DNA of 64,000 nucleotides from Pelomonas asaccharophilus_A (GTDB taxonomy: Bacteria > Pseudomonadota > Gammaproteobacteria > Burkholderiales > Burkholderiaceae_C). The notes beneath the pieces are model-generated. The model was not told the DNA's origin, ran no database searches, and saw only the letters and a program-made list of their open reading frames with translations. Below, in pieces: positions 47,627-55,881 of this stretch (positions within the stretch are counted from its first letter, which is position 1; each line of letters opens with the position of its first letter). Both the position numbers and the translations under genes were made by a program. Location of the stretch: assembly GCF_031458115.1 (NCBI RefSeq), contig NZ_JAVDXV010000001.1:558001-622000 (forward strand), written 5' to 3'.

Positions 47627-49414
47627 ATGGACATGTCTGCCGCGGAATTCAAGCGCGCCGCCCTGGCGCAGCCGCAATCCTCCCCCTCCCAATCCTCCAC
47701 CGCGGAGCTCAATGGCTCCGAGATCCTCGTTCGCTGCCTGCAGGCCGAAGGGGTGCGTCATCTCTGGGGCTACCCCGGTGGCGCGGTGCTCTACATCTAC
47801 GACGCGCTCTACAAGCAGAACACCATCCAGCACGTGCTGGTGCGGCACGAGCAGGCCGCTGTTCATGCGGCCGACGGCTTTGCCCGCGCCAGCGGTGAAG
47901 TCGGCGTGGCGCTGGTCACTTCGGGCCCGGGTGTCACGAATGCCGTGACCGGTATCGCGACCGCCTACATGGACTCGATCCCGATGGTCATCATCACGGG
48001 TCAGGTCCCCACGCCGGCGATCGGCCTGGACGCCTTCCAGGAGTGCGACACCGTCGGCATCACGCGCCCCATCGTCAAGCACAACTTCCTCGTGAAGGAC
48101 GTGCGCGACCTGGCGCTGACGCTGAAGAAGGCCTTCCACATCGCCCGCACCGGTCGCCCCGGCCCGGTCGTCGTGGACATCCCCAAGGATGTGTCGCTGG
48201 CCAAGACCACGTTCAGCTACCCGGACCGCGTCGAGATGCGGTCCTACAACCCGGCCAAGAAAGGCCACAGCGGGCAGATCCGCAAGGCTGTGCAGCTGCT
48301 GCTGCAGGCCAAGCGCCCCTACATCTACACGGGTGGCGGCGTCATCCTGGGTGAGGCGACGGCCGAGCTGCGCCAGCTGGTGGACCTGCTGGGCTTCCCC
48401 TGCACGAACACGCTGATGGGCCTGGGCGCCATGCCCGGCACGGATCCGCGCTTCCTGGGCATGCTGGGCATGCACGGCACCTACGAGGCCAACATGACCA
48501 TGCAGCACTGCGACGTGCTGCTGGCCGTGGGCGCGCGCTTCGACGACCGCGTCATCGGCAATCCCAAGCACTTCGGTTCGGTGGAGCGCAAGATCATCCA
48601 CGTCGACATCGACCCGTCGTCGATCTCCAAGCGCGTGCGCGTCGACATCCCCATCGTGGGCGACGTGAAGGACGTGCTGCAGGAGCTGATCGCGCAGCTG
48701 AGGGAGATCCAGGCCAAGCCGGATGCCAATGCCGTCAATGCGTGGTGGAGCCAGATCAACGAATGGCGCCGTCGCGACTGCCTCGCGTTCAAGGATTCCA
48801 CCGAGGTCATCAAGCCGCAGATGGTCGTCGACAAGCTGTGGCAGCTGACCCGCGATCGTGACACCTACATCACGTCGGACGTGGGCCAGCACCAGATGTG
48901 GGCCGCGCAGTTCTACAAGTTCGACGAGCCGCGCCGCTGGATCAATTCCGGTGGCCTGGGCACGATGGGCGTGGGCCTGCCGTACGCGATGGGCATCAAG
49001 CTGGCCAAGCCGGACGCGGATGTGTTCTGCATCACCGGCGAGGGCAGCATCCAGATGTGCATCCAGGAGCTCTCGACCTGCTTCCAGTACAAGACGCCGG
49101 TCAAGATCGTCTCACTGAACAACCGCTACCTGGGCATGGTGCGCCAGTGGCAGGAACTCGACTACGAGGGCCGCTACTCGCACAGCTACATGGATGCGCT
49201 GCCGGACTTCGTGAAGCTGGCCGAGGCCTATGGCCACGTGGGTATCCTCGTCGAGAAGCCCAGCGACGTGGAACCCGCGCTGAAGGAAGCCATGCGGCTC
49301 AAGGACCGCACGGTGTTCCTGGACATCCGTACCGATCCGACCGAGAACGTCTGGCCCATGGTCAAGGCGGGCAAGGGCATTTCGGAAATGCTGCTCGGGT
49401 CGGAAGACCTGTGA
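47627..49414 (+). CDS. ilvB: Acetolactate synthase large subunit
   Basis: 595 residues of the ThDP enzyme family. The activating glutamate is in VRHEQAAVHAADGFARASG, the FAD-related middle domain has GVILGEATAELRQLVDLLG, and the ThDP/Mg motif reads GEGSIQMCIQELSTCFQYKTPVKIVSLNN. It condenses pyruvate with itself or with 2-oxobutyrate, the first shared step of valine, leucine and isoleucine synthesis. ATG 47627 has GAGG upstream; the frame stays open for another 50 codons upstream to 47477 but that extension is unlike AHAS proteins. ilvN follows after 168 bases. Confidence 0.96.
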   Translation: MDMSAAEFKRAALAQPQSSPSQSSTAELNGSEILVRCLQAEGVRHLWGYPGGAVLYIYDALYKQNTIQHVLVRHEQAAVHAADGFARASGEVGVALVTSGPGVTNAVTGIATAYMDSIPMVIITGQVPTPAIGLDAFQECDTVGITRPIVKHNFLVKDVRDLALTLKKAFHIARTGRPGPVVVDIPKDVSLAKTTFSYPDRVEMRSYNPAKKGHSGQIRKAVQLLLQAKRPYIYTGGGVILGEATAELRQLVDLLGFPCTNTLMGLGAMPGTDPRFLGMLGMHGTYEANMTMQHCDVLLAVGARFDDRVIGNPKHFGSVERKIIHVDIDPSSISKRVRVDIPIVGDVKDVLQELIAQLREIQAKPDANAVNAWWSQINEWRRRDCLAFKDSTEVIKPQMVVDKLWQLTRDRDTYITSDVGQHQMWAAQFYKFDEPRRWINSGGLGTMGVGLPYAMGIKLAKPDADVFCITGEGSIQMCIQELSTCFQYKTPVKIVSLNNRYLGMVRQWQELDYEGRYSHSYMDALPDFVKLAEAYGHVGILVEKPSDVEPALKEAMRLKDRTVFLDIRTDPTENVWPMVKAGKGISEMLLGSEDL

Positions 49415-49582
49415 GCGTCTGAAGCCGTCGGTCTTTGCGAGGGTTGCCGCCCTCGCCGAGGCCGGTGGCGGATGGCACGAACAGCCGACCTACGCACATC
49501 TTCTTTTTCAACGATTCGAACCCGCTGCCAAGGTCCGTCGGTTACCGCCGCCGGCACTGAAGAGCGCGAAGGACGAGATCCC

Positions 49583-50074
49583 ATGAGACACATCATTGCT
49601 TTGCTCATCGAGAACGAGCCGGGGGCGCTGTCGCGCGTCGTGGCGCTGTTCTCGGCTCGTGGCTACAACATCGAGAGCCTGACGGTCGCGCCGACCGAGG
49701 ACGCCTCGCTGTCGCGCATGACCATCGTGACGACGGGCAGCGACGAGATCATCGAGCAGATCACCAAGCACCTGAACCGCCTCATCGAGGTCGTCAAGGT
49801 GGTGGATCTGACCGAAGGCAACTACACCGAGCGTGAGCTGATGCTCATCAAGGTGCGTGCCGTCGGCAAGGAGCGCGAAGAGGTCAAGCGCACCGCCGAC
49901 ATCTTCCGTGGCCGCATCATCGATGTGACCGAGAAGACCTACACCATCGAGCTGACCGGCGACGCGGGCAAGCTGGACGCCTTCATCGACGCGATCGACC
50001 GCGCGTCCATCCTCGAAACCGTACGCACCGGCGCCAGCGGCATCGGCCGCGGTGAGCGCATCCTGCGCGTCTGA
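49583..50074 (+). CDS. ilvN: Acetolactate synthase small (regulatory) subunit
   Basis: 163 residues, with the ACT domain first: MRHIIALLIENEPGALSRVV and FSARGYNIESLTVAPTEDASLSRMTIV, the valine-binding site for feedback inhibition. A second, ALS_ss C-terminal domain follows (RELMLIKVRAVGKEREEVKRTADIFRGRIIDVTEKTYTIELTG). It binds IlvB and confers valine sensitivity. AAGGACGAG precedes ATG 49583. ilvC follows 47 bases later on the same strand. Confidence 0.96.
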   Translation: MRHIIALLIENEPGALSRVVALFSARGYNIESLTVAPTEDASLSRMTIVTTGSDEIIEQITKHLNRLIEVVKVVDLTEGNYTERELMLIKVRAVGKEREEVKRTADIFRGRIIDVTEKTYTIELTGDAGKLDAFIDAIDRASILETVRTGASGIGRGERILRV

Positions 50075-50121
50075 TCCGTCTTCACCCCCAACACCACAGT
50101 TTTTTCCTGGAGCGACCCATC

Positions 50122-51138
50122 ATGAACGTCTACTACGACAAGGACGCCGATCTCAGCCTCATCAAGGGCAAGAACGTCACCATCATCGGCTACGGCTCAC
50201 AAGGCCACGCCCACGCGCAGAACCTGAACGACAGCGGGGTGAAGGTCACCGTGGCGCTGCGCCGCGGCGGCGCGTCGTGGTCCAAGGCCGAAGGCGCCGG
50301 CCTGAAGGTCGCCGAGATCGCCGAAGCCGTGAAGGCCGCCGACGTGGTCATGATCCTGCTGCCCGACGAACAGATCGCCGACGTCTACAAGAAGGAAGTC
50401 GAGCCCAACATCAAGCAAGGCGCCTCGCTGGTCTTCGCGCACGGCTTCAACGTTCACTACGGCCAGGTGCAGCCGCGTGAAGACCTGGACGTCTGGATGG
50501 TTGCTCCCAAGGCTCCCGGCCACACCGTGCGCGGCACCTACCGCCAGGGTGGCGGCGTGCCCCACCTGATCGCCGTCTACGCCGACAAGTCCGGCAAGGC
50601 CCGCGACCTGGCCCTGAGCTACGCCGCGGCCAACGGCGGCGGCAAGGCCGGCATCATCGAGACAAACTTCCGCGAAGAAACCGAGACCGACCTGTTCGGC
50701 GAGCAAGCGGTTCTGTGCGGCGGCGCGGTCGAGCTGATCAAGGCCGGCTTCGAGACGCTGACCGAAGCCGGTTACGCGCCCGAGATGGCCTACTTCGAGT
50801 GCCTGCACGAGCTCAAGCTCATCGTGGACCTGATCTACGAAGGCGGCATCGCGAACATGAACTACTCCATCTCGAACAACGCCGAGTACGGTGAGTACGT
50901 GACCGGCCCGCGCGTCGTCACGGAAGACACCAAGAACGCGATGCGCCAGTGCCTGAAGGACATCCAGACCGGCGAGTACGCCAAGTCCTTCATTCTGGAG
51001 AACAAGGCCGGCGCCCCGACGCTGATCAGCCGCCGCCGCCTGACCGCCGAGCACCCCATCGAGCAGGTCGGCGAGAAGCTGCGCGCGATGATGCCCTGGA
51101 TCAAGGCCAACAAGCTGGTCGACAAGTCCAAGAACTAA
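50122..51138 (+). CDS. ilvC: Ketol-acid reductoisomerase (class I)
   Basis: 338 residues, the class I (short) form. The Rossmann motif is VTIIGYGSQGHAHAQNLNDSGVKV, with NADPH-phosphate contacts in VALRRGGASWSKAEGAG. The knotted catalytic domain has the Mg2+ ligands in LFGEQAVLCGGAVELIKAGFETLTEAGYAPEMAYFECLHELKLIVDLIYEGG and NAEYGEYVTGPRV. It converts acetolactate or acetohydroxybutyrate to dihydroxy acids. It ends the ilvBNC group at a strong terminator. Confidence 0.97.
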   Translation: MNVYYDKDADLSLIKGKNVTIIGYGSQGHAHAQNLNDSGVKVTVALRRGGASWSKAEGAGLKVAEIAEAVKAADVVMILLPDEQIADVYKKEVEPNIKQGASLVFAHGFNVHYGQVQPREDLDVWMVAPKAPGHTVRGTYRQGGGVPHLIAVYADKSGKARDLALSYAAANGGGKAGIIETNFREETETDLFGEQAVLCGGAVELIKAGFETLTEAGYAPEMAYFECLHELKLIVDLIYEGGIANMNYSISNNAEYGEYVTGPRVVTEDTKNAMRQCLKDIQTGEYAKSFILENKAGAPTLISRRRLTAEHPIEQVGEKLRAMMPWIKANKLVDKSKN

Positions 51139-51155
51139 ATCGTCGCCTCGCGATG

Positions 51156-51188
51156 AAAGGCCGGTGCCGCAAGGTGCCGGCCTTTTGC
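51156..51188 (+). terminator. Intrinsic terminator after ilvC
   Basis: AAAGGCCGG (51156-51164) pairs with CCGGCCTTT (51177-51185); wobble pairs extend the stem to a GCAA tetraloop, and TT follows. It separates ilvBNC from pssA. Confidence 0.88.
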
Positions 51189-51217
51189 TTTGTGAGCGCT
51201 GAGCTATCCTGCCGCCC

Positions 51218-52042
51218 ATGACTCCCGACCCCATCGACGACGACGAGCCCAGCATCGTCGTGCGTCCCCGCCGAAAAGGCATCTACGCACTGCCGAACGC
51301 GATCACGCTCGGTGCGCTGTTCAGCGCCTTCTACGCCATCGTCATGGCCATGAACGGCCGCTTCGAGGTGGCCTGCGTGGCCATCTTCGCCGCCGCCATC
51401 CTCGACAGCCTGGATGGGCGCGTCGCGCGCATGACCAACACCCAGTCGGCGTTCGGCGAGCAGATGGACAGCCTGTCCGACATGGTAGCCTTCGGCGCCG
51501 CGCCGGCCCTGATCGTCTACATGTGGGCGCTGAAGGACATGGGCAAGCCGGGCTGGATCCCGGCCTTCGTCTACATCGCGGGCGCCGCGCTGCGGCTGGC
51601 GCGCTTCAACGTCAACATCGGCGTGGTCGACAAGCGCTACTTCCAGGGCCTGCCCAGCCCGGCCGCTGCGGCGCTGGTCATGGGGCTGATCTGGGCGGTG
51701 GTCGACCAGCCTGGATATCAGGGCCTGACGGCCGACAGCTGGGTCGCCTGGGTGGCCTACGGCGTGACCTTGTTCGCCGGGCTTTCGATGGTCACGAATG
51801 CGCCCTTCTACAGCTTCAAAGTCTTCGACCGCCGGCGCAGCGTGCCCTTCATCGTGCTGGTCGTCATCATGCTGGGCATCGGGCTGGCCGCACTCGATCC
51901 GCCCCGGGTGTTGTTCGGGCTCTTTTGCGTCTACGGGCTGTCCGGCTATGTCATCTACGGCTGGCGCAAGGCCAAGGGCAAGCCGGTCAGCGTGATCTCC
52001 ACGAGCACCGACGAGCCCGATGAAAGAGGCTTGCATCAATAG
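51218..52042 (+). CDS. pssA: CDP-diacylglycerol-serine O-phosphatidyltransferase
   Basis: 274 residues with about seven membrane helices. The CDP-alcohol phosphotransferase signature DG-x2-AR-x8-G-x3-D-x3-D is present as DGRVARMTNTQSAFGEQMDSLSD at about 65-87, preceded by NAITLGALFSAFYAIV. It makes phosphatidylserine, precursor of phosphatidylethanolamine, at the inner membrane. The psd (decarboxylase) gene that often sits beside it is not present here. The leucine leader peptide starts 24 bases after its stop. Confidence 0.93.
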   Translation: MTPDPIDDDEPSIVVRPRRKGIYALPNAITLGALFSAFYAIVMAMNGRFEVACVAIFAAAILDSLDGRVARMTNTQSAFGEQMDSLSDMVAFGAAPALIVYMWALKDMGKPGWIPAFVYIAGAALRLARFNVNIGVVDKRYFQGLPSPAAAALVMGLIWAVVDQPGYQGLTADSWVAWVAYGVTLFAGLSMVTNAPFYSFKVFDRRRSVPFIVLVVIMLGIGLAALDPPRVLFGLFCVYGLSGYVIYGWRKAKGKPVSVISTSTDEPDERGLHQ

Positions 52043-52066
52043 CCTTACGTGTTAGATTCCCGACCC

Positions 52067-52126
52067 ATGAGCCGCGCCACGCGAATTCGCCTGCTACTAG
52101 TCCTAGAGGAACCACGGGTTCGCTAG
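52067..52126 (+). CDS. leuA leader peptide (leucine attenuator)
   Basis: A 19-codon frame, MSRATRIRLLLVLEEPRVR, reads through CTG-CTA-CTA-GTC-CTA: four leucine codons within five, three of them CTA, which is very rare in this GC-rich genome. Stalling on these codons under leucine shortage is the hallmark of a leu leader. Within its last codons GAACC-acg-GGTTC (52109-52121) can form a pause hairpin. An intrinsic terminator follows 31 bases after the stop. The ribosome site is weak. Confidence 0.8.
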   Translation: MSRATRIRLLLVLEEPRVR

Positions 52127-52156
52127 TCAGCCACGCCTATACGCTCATCTGACCCC

Positions 52157-52196
52157 AACGGCCCGTATGCAACCGCAGCGGGCCGTTCGTGTTTTC
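52157..52196 (+). terminator. leuA attenuator terminator
   Basis: AACGGCCCG (52157-52165) pairs with CGGGCCGTT (52179-52187), followed by CGTGTTTT. It lies between the leader peptide and leuA. ACGGG in the leader (52114-52118) can instead pair with CCCGT (52162-52166), a possible antiterminator. Confidence 0.8.
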
Positions 52197-52239
52197 CAAG
52201 GCTGCCGGTTGCGCCCCACCCACCCCGGATGGAACAACC

Positions 52240-53928
52240 ATGTTGAAGCAACCGCAGCAAAAGTACCGCCCCTTCGCCCCGATCGCATTGCCGGACCGCA
52301 CCTGGCCCGATGCCGTGCTGATCCGTGCGCCGATCTGGCTGAGCACCGACCTGCGCGACGGCAACCAGGCGCTGATCGAGCCCATGGACATCGCCCGCAA
52401 GCTGCGCATGTTCCAGCAACTGGTGAAGATCGGCTTCAAGGAGATCGAGGTCGGCTTCCCGTCGGCATCGCAGACCGAGTTCGATTTCGTGCGCCTGCTG
52501 ATCGACGGCGGCCACATCCCCGACGACGTGACCATCCAGGTGCTGACGCAGGCGCGCTCGCACCTCATCGAGCGCACCTTCGAATCGCTGGACGGCGCCA
52601 AGCGCGTCATCGTGCACGTCTACAACGCGGTCGCGCCCATCATGCGCCGCGTCGTGCTGGGGCAGGACGAGGACGGCATCGTCGAGCTGGCCGCGTCGCA
52701 TGCGCGCCAGATCAAGGAGCTGGCCGCCGCGCGGCCGGGCACGGACTGGCGCTTCGAGTACTCGCCCGAGATGTTCTCCGGCACCGAGCTGGCCTTCAGC
52801 AAGCGCGTGGTCGACGCGGTGACGGCCGTGTGGGCCCCGACGCCCGAGCGCAAGTGCATCATCAACCTGCCGTCCACCGTCGAGCACAGCACGCCCAACA
52901 TCTTCGCGGACATGATCGAGTGGATGCACCGCCACCTCGAGCGTCGCGAGTCCATCGTGCTGTCCGTGCACCCGCACAACGACCGCGGCACGGGCACGGC
53001 GGCCGGCGAGCTGGCGCTGATGGCGGGCGCCGACCGCGTCGAGGGCTGTCTGTTCGGCAATGGCGAGCGCACCGGGAACGTGGACCTCGTCAACATCGCG
53101 CTGAACCTCTACACGCAGGGCGTGGACCCGCAGCTGGACTTCTCCGACATCGACGACGTGCGCCGCTGCGTCGAGCACTGCACGCAGATCCCCGTGCACC
53201 CGCGCCACCCCTATGTGGGCGACCTGGTCTACACGTCCTTCTCCGGCTCGCACCAGGATGCGATCAAGAAAGCCTTCGCCGCACGCAAGGATGGCGACAT
53301 CTGGGACATGCCCTACCTGCCCGTGGACCCCAAGGACCTGGGCCGCAGCTACGACGCGGTCATCCGCGTGAACAGCCAGTCCGGCAAGGGCGGCATCGCC
53401 TATCTGCTGGAGGCCGAGTACGGCCTGGAGCTGCCGCGCCGCCTGCAGATCGAGTTCAGCCAGGTCGTGCAGCGCGTCATGGATGACGCCGGCAAGGAGC
53501 TGACCGCGGCCGACATCCATGCCATCTTCGAGCGCGAGTACGGCATCGGCGACGCCGCGGCCTCCGTCGTGCAGCCGCAGATGACCGAGGTGGCGGGCGG
53601 CGCGATGCGGCTGTCGGCCGAGGTCGTGCTGGGCGGCTGGATGGGCCATGTGCAGGGCGAAGGCAACGGCCCCATCGATGCGTTCGTCAACGCGCTGTCC
53701 ACCCGTCTGGGCCAGGATGTCCGCGTGCTGGACTATCACGAGCACGCCATTGGCAGCGGCGCCGATGCGCGCGCCGTCGCCTATCTGGAGATCCGCGTCG
53801 GCGACGTGACTCGCCACGGCGTGGGCATTGATGGCAGCATCGTGCGTGCGTCCATGCAGGCCATCCTGTCCGGCCTGTCGCGTGCACCGGTGGCGGTGCC
53901 GCAGGTGCGCGAGGAGAACGTCCGATGA
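52240..53928 (+). CDS. leuA: 2-isopropylmalate synthase, long (LeuA type 2) form
   Basis: 562 residues of the actinobacterial/yeast-like long class. Markers: YRPFAPIALPDRTWPDAVLIRAPIWLSTDLRDGNQAL (metal and acetyl-CoA site), GFPSASQTEFDFVR, VSVHPHNDRGTGTAAGELALMAGADRVEGCLFGNGERTGN, GDLVYTSFSGSHQDAIKK, and a C-terminal regulatory domain. It condenses acetyl-CoA with 2-oxoisovalerate, the first committed step of leucine synthesis, and is normally leucine-inhibited. ATG 52240 begins the conserved N-terminus. Its stop overlaps the second leuA start (ATGA). Expression is preceded by a leader peptide and attenuator. Confidence 0.94.
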   Translation: MLKQPQQKYRPFAPIALPDRTWPDAVLIRAPIWLSTDLRDGNQALIEPMDIARKLRMFQQLVKIGFKEIEVGFPSASQTEFDFVRLLIDGGHIPDDVTIQVLTQARSHLIERTFESLDGAKRVIVHVYNAVAPIMRRVVLGQDEDGIVELAASHARQIKELAAARPGTDWRFEYSPEMFSGTELAFSKRVVDAVTAVWAPTPERKCIINLPSTVEHSTPNIFADMIEWMHRHLERRESIVLSVHPHNDRGTGTAAGELALMAGADRVEGCLFGNGERTGNVDLVNIALNLYTQGVDPQLDFSDIDDVRRCVEHCTQIPVHPRHPYVGDLVYTSFSGSHQDAIKKAFAARKDGDIWDMPYLPVDPKDLGRSYDAVIRVNSQSGKGGIAYLLEAEYGLELPRRLQIEFSQVVQRVMDDAGKELTAADIHAIFEREYGIGDAAASVVQPQMTEVAGGAMRLSAEVVLGGWMGHVQGEGNGPIDAFVNALSTRLGQDVRVLDYHEHAIGSGADARAVAYLEIRVGDVTRHGVGIDGSIVRASMQAILSGLSRAPVAVPQVREENVR

Positions 53929-55466
53929 CCGACAAGCTCATCATCTTCGACACGACGCTGCGCGACGGTGAGCAATCGCCCGGCGCCTCCATGACGCGCG
54001 AAGAGAAGCTGCGCATCGCGCGCCAGCTGGAGCGCATGAAGGTGGATGTCATCGAGGCCGGCTTCGCGGCTGCCAGCAACGGCGACTTCGAGGCCGTGAA
54101 ATCCATCGCGGCCGCGGTGAAGGACAGCACGGTCTGCTCGCTGGCCCGCGCCAACGACCGCGACATCGCCCGCGCCGCCGAGGCGCTGGCCGGTGCCAAC
54201 AGCGCCCGCATCCACACCTTCATCGCGACCAGCGAACTCCACATGGAGAAGAAGCTGCGCATGACGCGCGAGCAGGTGCTGGAGCAGGCCACGCTGTCGG
54301 TGCGCTTCGCGCGCAATCTGTGCGGCGACATCGAGTTCTCGCCGGAAGACGGCTACCGCTCCGACATCGACTTCCTCGCCCGCGTCTGCGAGAGCGTCAT
54401 CCGGGAAGGCGCCGGCACCATCAACATCCCCGACACCGTGGGCTATGCCATTCCTGAGCTGTACGGCGACTTCATCCGCCGTCTGCGCGAGAAGGTGCCC
54501 AACAGCGACAAGGCCGTCTGGAGCGTGCACTGCCACAACGACCTGGGCATGGCGGTGGCCAATTCGCTGGCCGGCGTGAAGCTGGGTGGCGCGCGGCAGA
54601 TCGAATGCACGATCAACGGCCTGGGCGAGCGCGCGGGCAATTGTTCGCTCGAAGAAGTCGTCATGGCCGTGCGCACGCGGCGCGACTACTTCGGTCTGGA
54701 TGTGGGCATCGACGCGTCGCAGATCGTGCCGGCCTCCAAGCTGGTGTCGCAGACCACCGGTTTCGTCGTGCAGCCCAACAAGGCCGTCGTCGGCGCCAAC
54801 GCGTTCGCGCATGCCAGCGGCATCCACCAGGACGGCGTGCTGAAGGCGCGCGACACCTACGAGATCATGCGCGCCGAGGACGTGGGCTGGGCCGCCAACA
54901 AGATCGTGCTGGGCAAGCTGTCGGGCCGCAACGCGTTCAAGCAGCGCCTGCAGGAACTGGGCATCGAGCTGGAGAGCGAGGCCGAGATCAACGCCGCCTT
55001 CCAGCGCTTCAAGGACCTGGCCGACCGCAAGAACGAGATCTTCGACGAGGACATCATCGCGCTGGTCATGGACGAGTCCGTCACGGCCGAGCACGAGCAC
55101 TTCCGGCTGCTGTCGCTGGCGCAGCGCAGCGAGACCGGCGAGCGGCCGCATGCGGCCATCGTGTTCGCGATGGGCCACCAGGAGCACCGGGCCGAGAGCG
55201 ACGGCAACGGCCCCGTAGACGCGACGCTGCGCGCCATCGAGACGGTCGTCGAATCGGGGGCCGAGATGTTGCTGTACTCGGTCAATGCCATCACCGGCGG
55301 AAGCACCGAATCGCAGGGCGAGGTGACCGTGCGGCTGCAGCACGCCGGCCGCGTGGTCAACGGCGTGGGCGCCGATCCCGACATCGTCGTGGCGTCCGCC
55401 AAGGCCTACCTCTCCGCGCTGAACAAGCTGCAGAGCAAGGCGGAGCGCGTCGCCGCCCAGGGCTAG
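53925..55466 (+). CDS. leuA: 2-isopropylmalate synthase, short (E. coli-type) form
   Basis: 513 residues, the E. coli LeuA length and class: IIFDTTLRDGEQSPGASM, EAGFAAASNGDFEAV, HTFIATSELHMEKKL, GTINIPDTVGYA, VHCHNDLGMAVANSLAGVKLGGARQIECTINGLGERAGN and HASGIHQDGVLK. The C-terminal LeuA allosteric domain is complete. It catalyses the same reaction as the preceding gene but belongs to a clearly different subfamily. ATG 53925 overlaps the upstream stop by four bases, so both are translated from one mRNA. A 14-base-pair terminator follows. Confidence 0.94.
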   Translation: MTDKLIIFDTTLRDGEQSPGASMTREEKLRIARQLERMKVDVIEAGFAAASNGDFEAVKSIAAAVKDSTVCSLARANDRDIARAAEALAGANSARIHTFIATSELHMEKKLRMTREQVLEQATLSVRFARNLCGDIEFSPEDGYRSDIDFLARVCESVIREGAGTINIPDTVGYAIPELYGDFIRRLREKVPNSDKAVWSVHCHNDLGMAVANSLAGVKLGGARQIECTINGLGERAGNCSLEEVVMAVRTRRDYFGLDVGIDASQIVPASKLVSQTTGFVVQPNKAVVGANAFAHASGIHQDGVLKARDTYEIMRAEDVGWAANKIVLGKLSGRNAFKQRLQELGIELESEAEINAAFQRFKDLADRKNEIFDEDIIALVMDESVTAEHEHFRLLSLAQRSETGERPHAAIVFAMGHQEHRAESDGNGPVDATLRAIETVVESGAEMLLYSVNAITGGSTESQGEVTVRLQHAGRVVNGVGADPDIVVASAKAYLSALNKLQSKAERVAAQG

Positions 55467-55488
55467 CACGAAGTCCGGCGCTTCCCAG

Positions 55489-55525
55489 GTAACGGCCGTG
55501 ATGGGAATCACGGCCGTTACTTTCA
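55489..55525 (+). terminator. Intrinsic terminator after tandem leuA genes
   Basis: A perfect 14-base stem GTAACGGCCGTGAT (55489-55502) with ATCACGGCCGTTAC (55507-55520), loop GGGA, followed by TTTC. Confidence 0.93.
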
Positions 55526-55828
55526 TGGCCCCGCCTGGCGTCAGGCAATCCCCGTCGGCGTGGAATCTGGCGCGCAAACACCCCGGTCCTCTTGCTTCGG
55601 GGCGGGGCGTCCACCCGCAGAATGCCGTCCAAGGTGACCTGCAGGCAGCGTGCGGAGTCGCCACCGCGGTTGAGGGCTGACCCTGATACCGCATGCAGTT
55701 CAGCCCAGGCCTACTTGCAAGCGTTTGTTTCCGCTGCAGAACGACAGAGCCCACTCGTGGCACCGTTCGTGTCCTCAGAGGTTTTCAGCCAAAGAGTTCA
55801 CTTGAGGTATTGCGCTTAAGTTCTTATC
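55526..55828. other. Intergenic stretch without recognisable gene
   Basis: Between the leuA terminator and the promoter region of the PBP7-like gene I see no supported gene. Short frames here have no ribosome site or family resemblance. Base composition drops near 55790-55860, consistent with promoter DNA. Confidence 0.5.
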
Positions 55829-55857
55829 TTGTCAGTGTTTTTGGCGTCACGTACACT
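55829..55857 (+). promoter_or_regulatory. Sigma-70 type promoter of PBP7-like gene
   Basis: TTGTCA (55829-55834) and TACACT (55852-55857) are separated by 17 bases, five of six and four of six matches to consensus. It lies 25 bases before the TTG start at 55882. A second weaker pair, TTGAGG/TATCTT (55802-55830), overlaps. Confidence 0.5.
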
Positions 55858-55881
55858 GCCGCCTTGCTGTTGGGGACCCCG

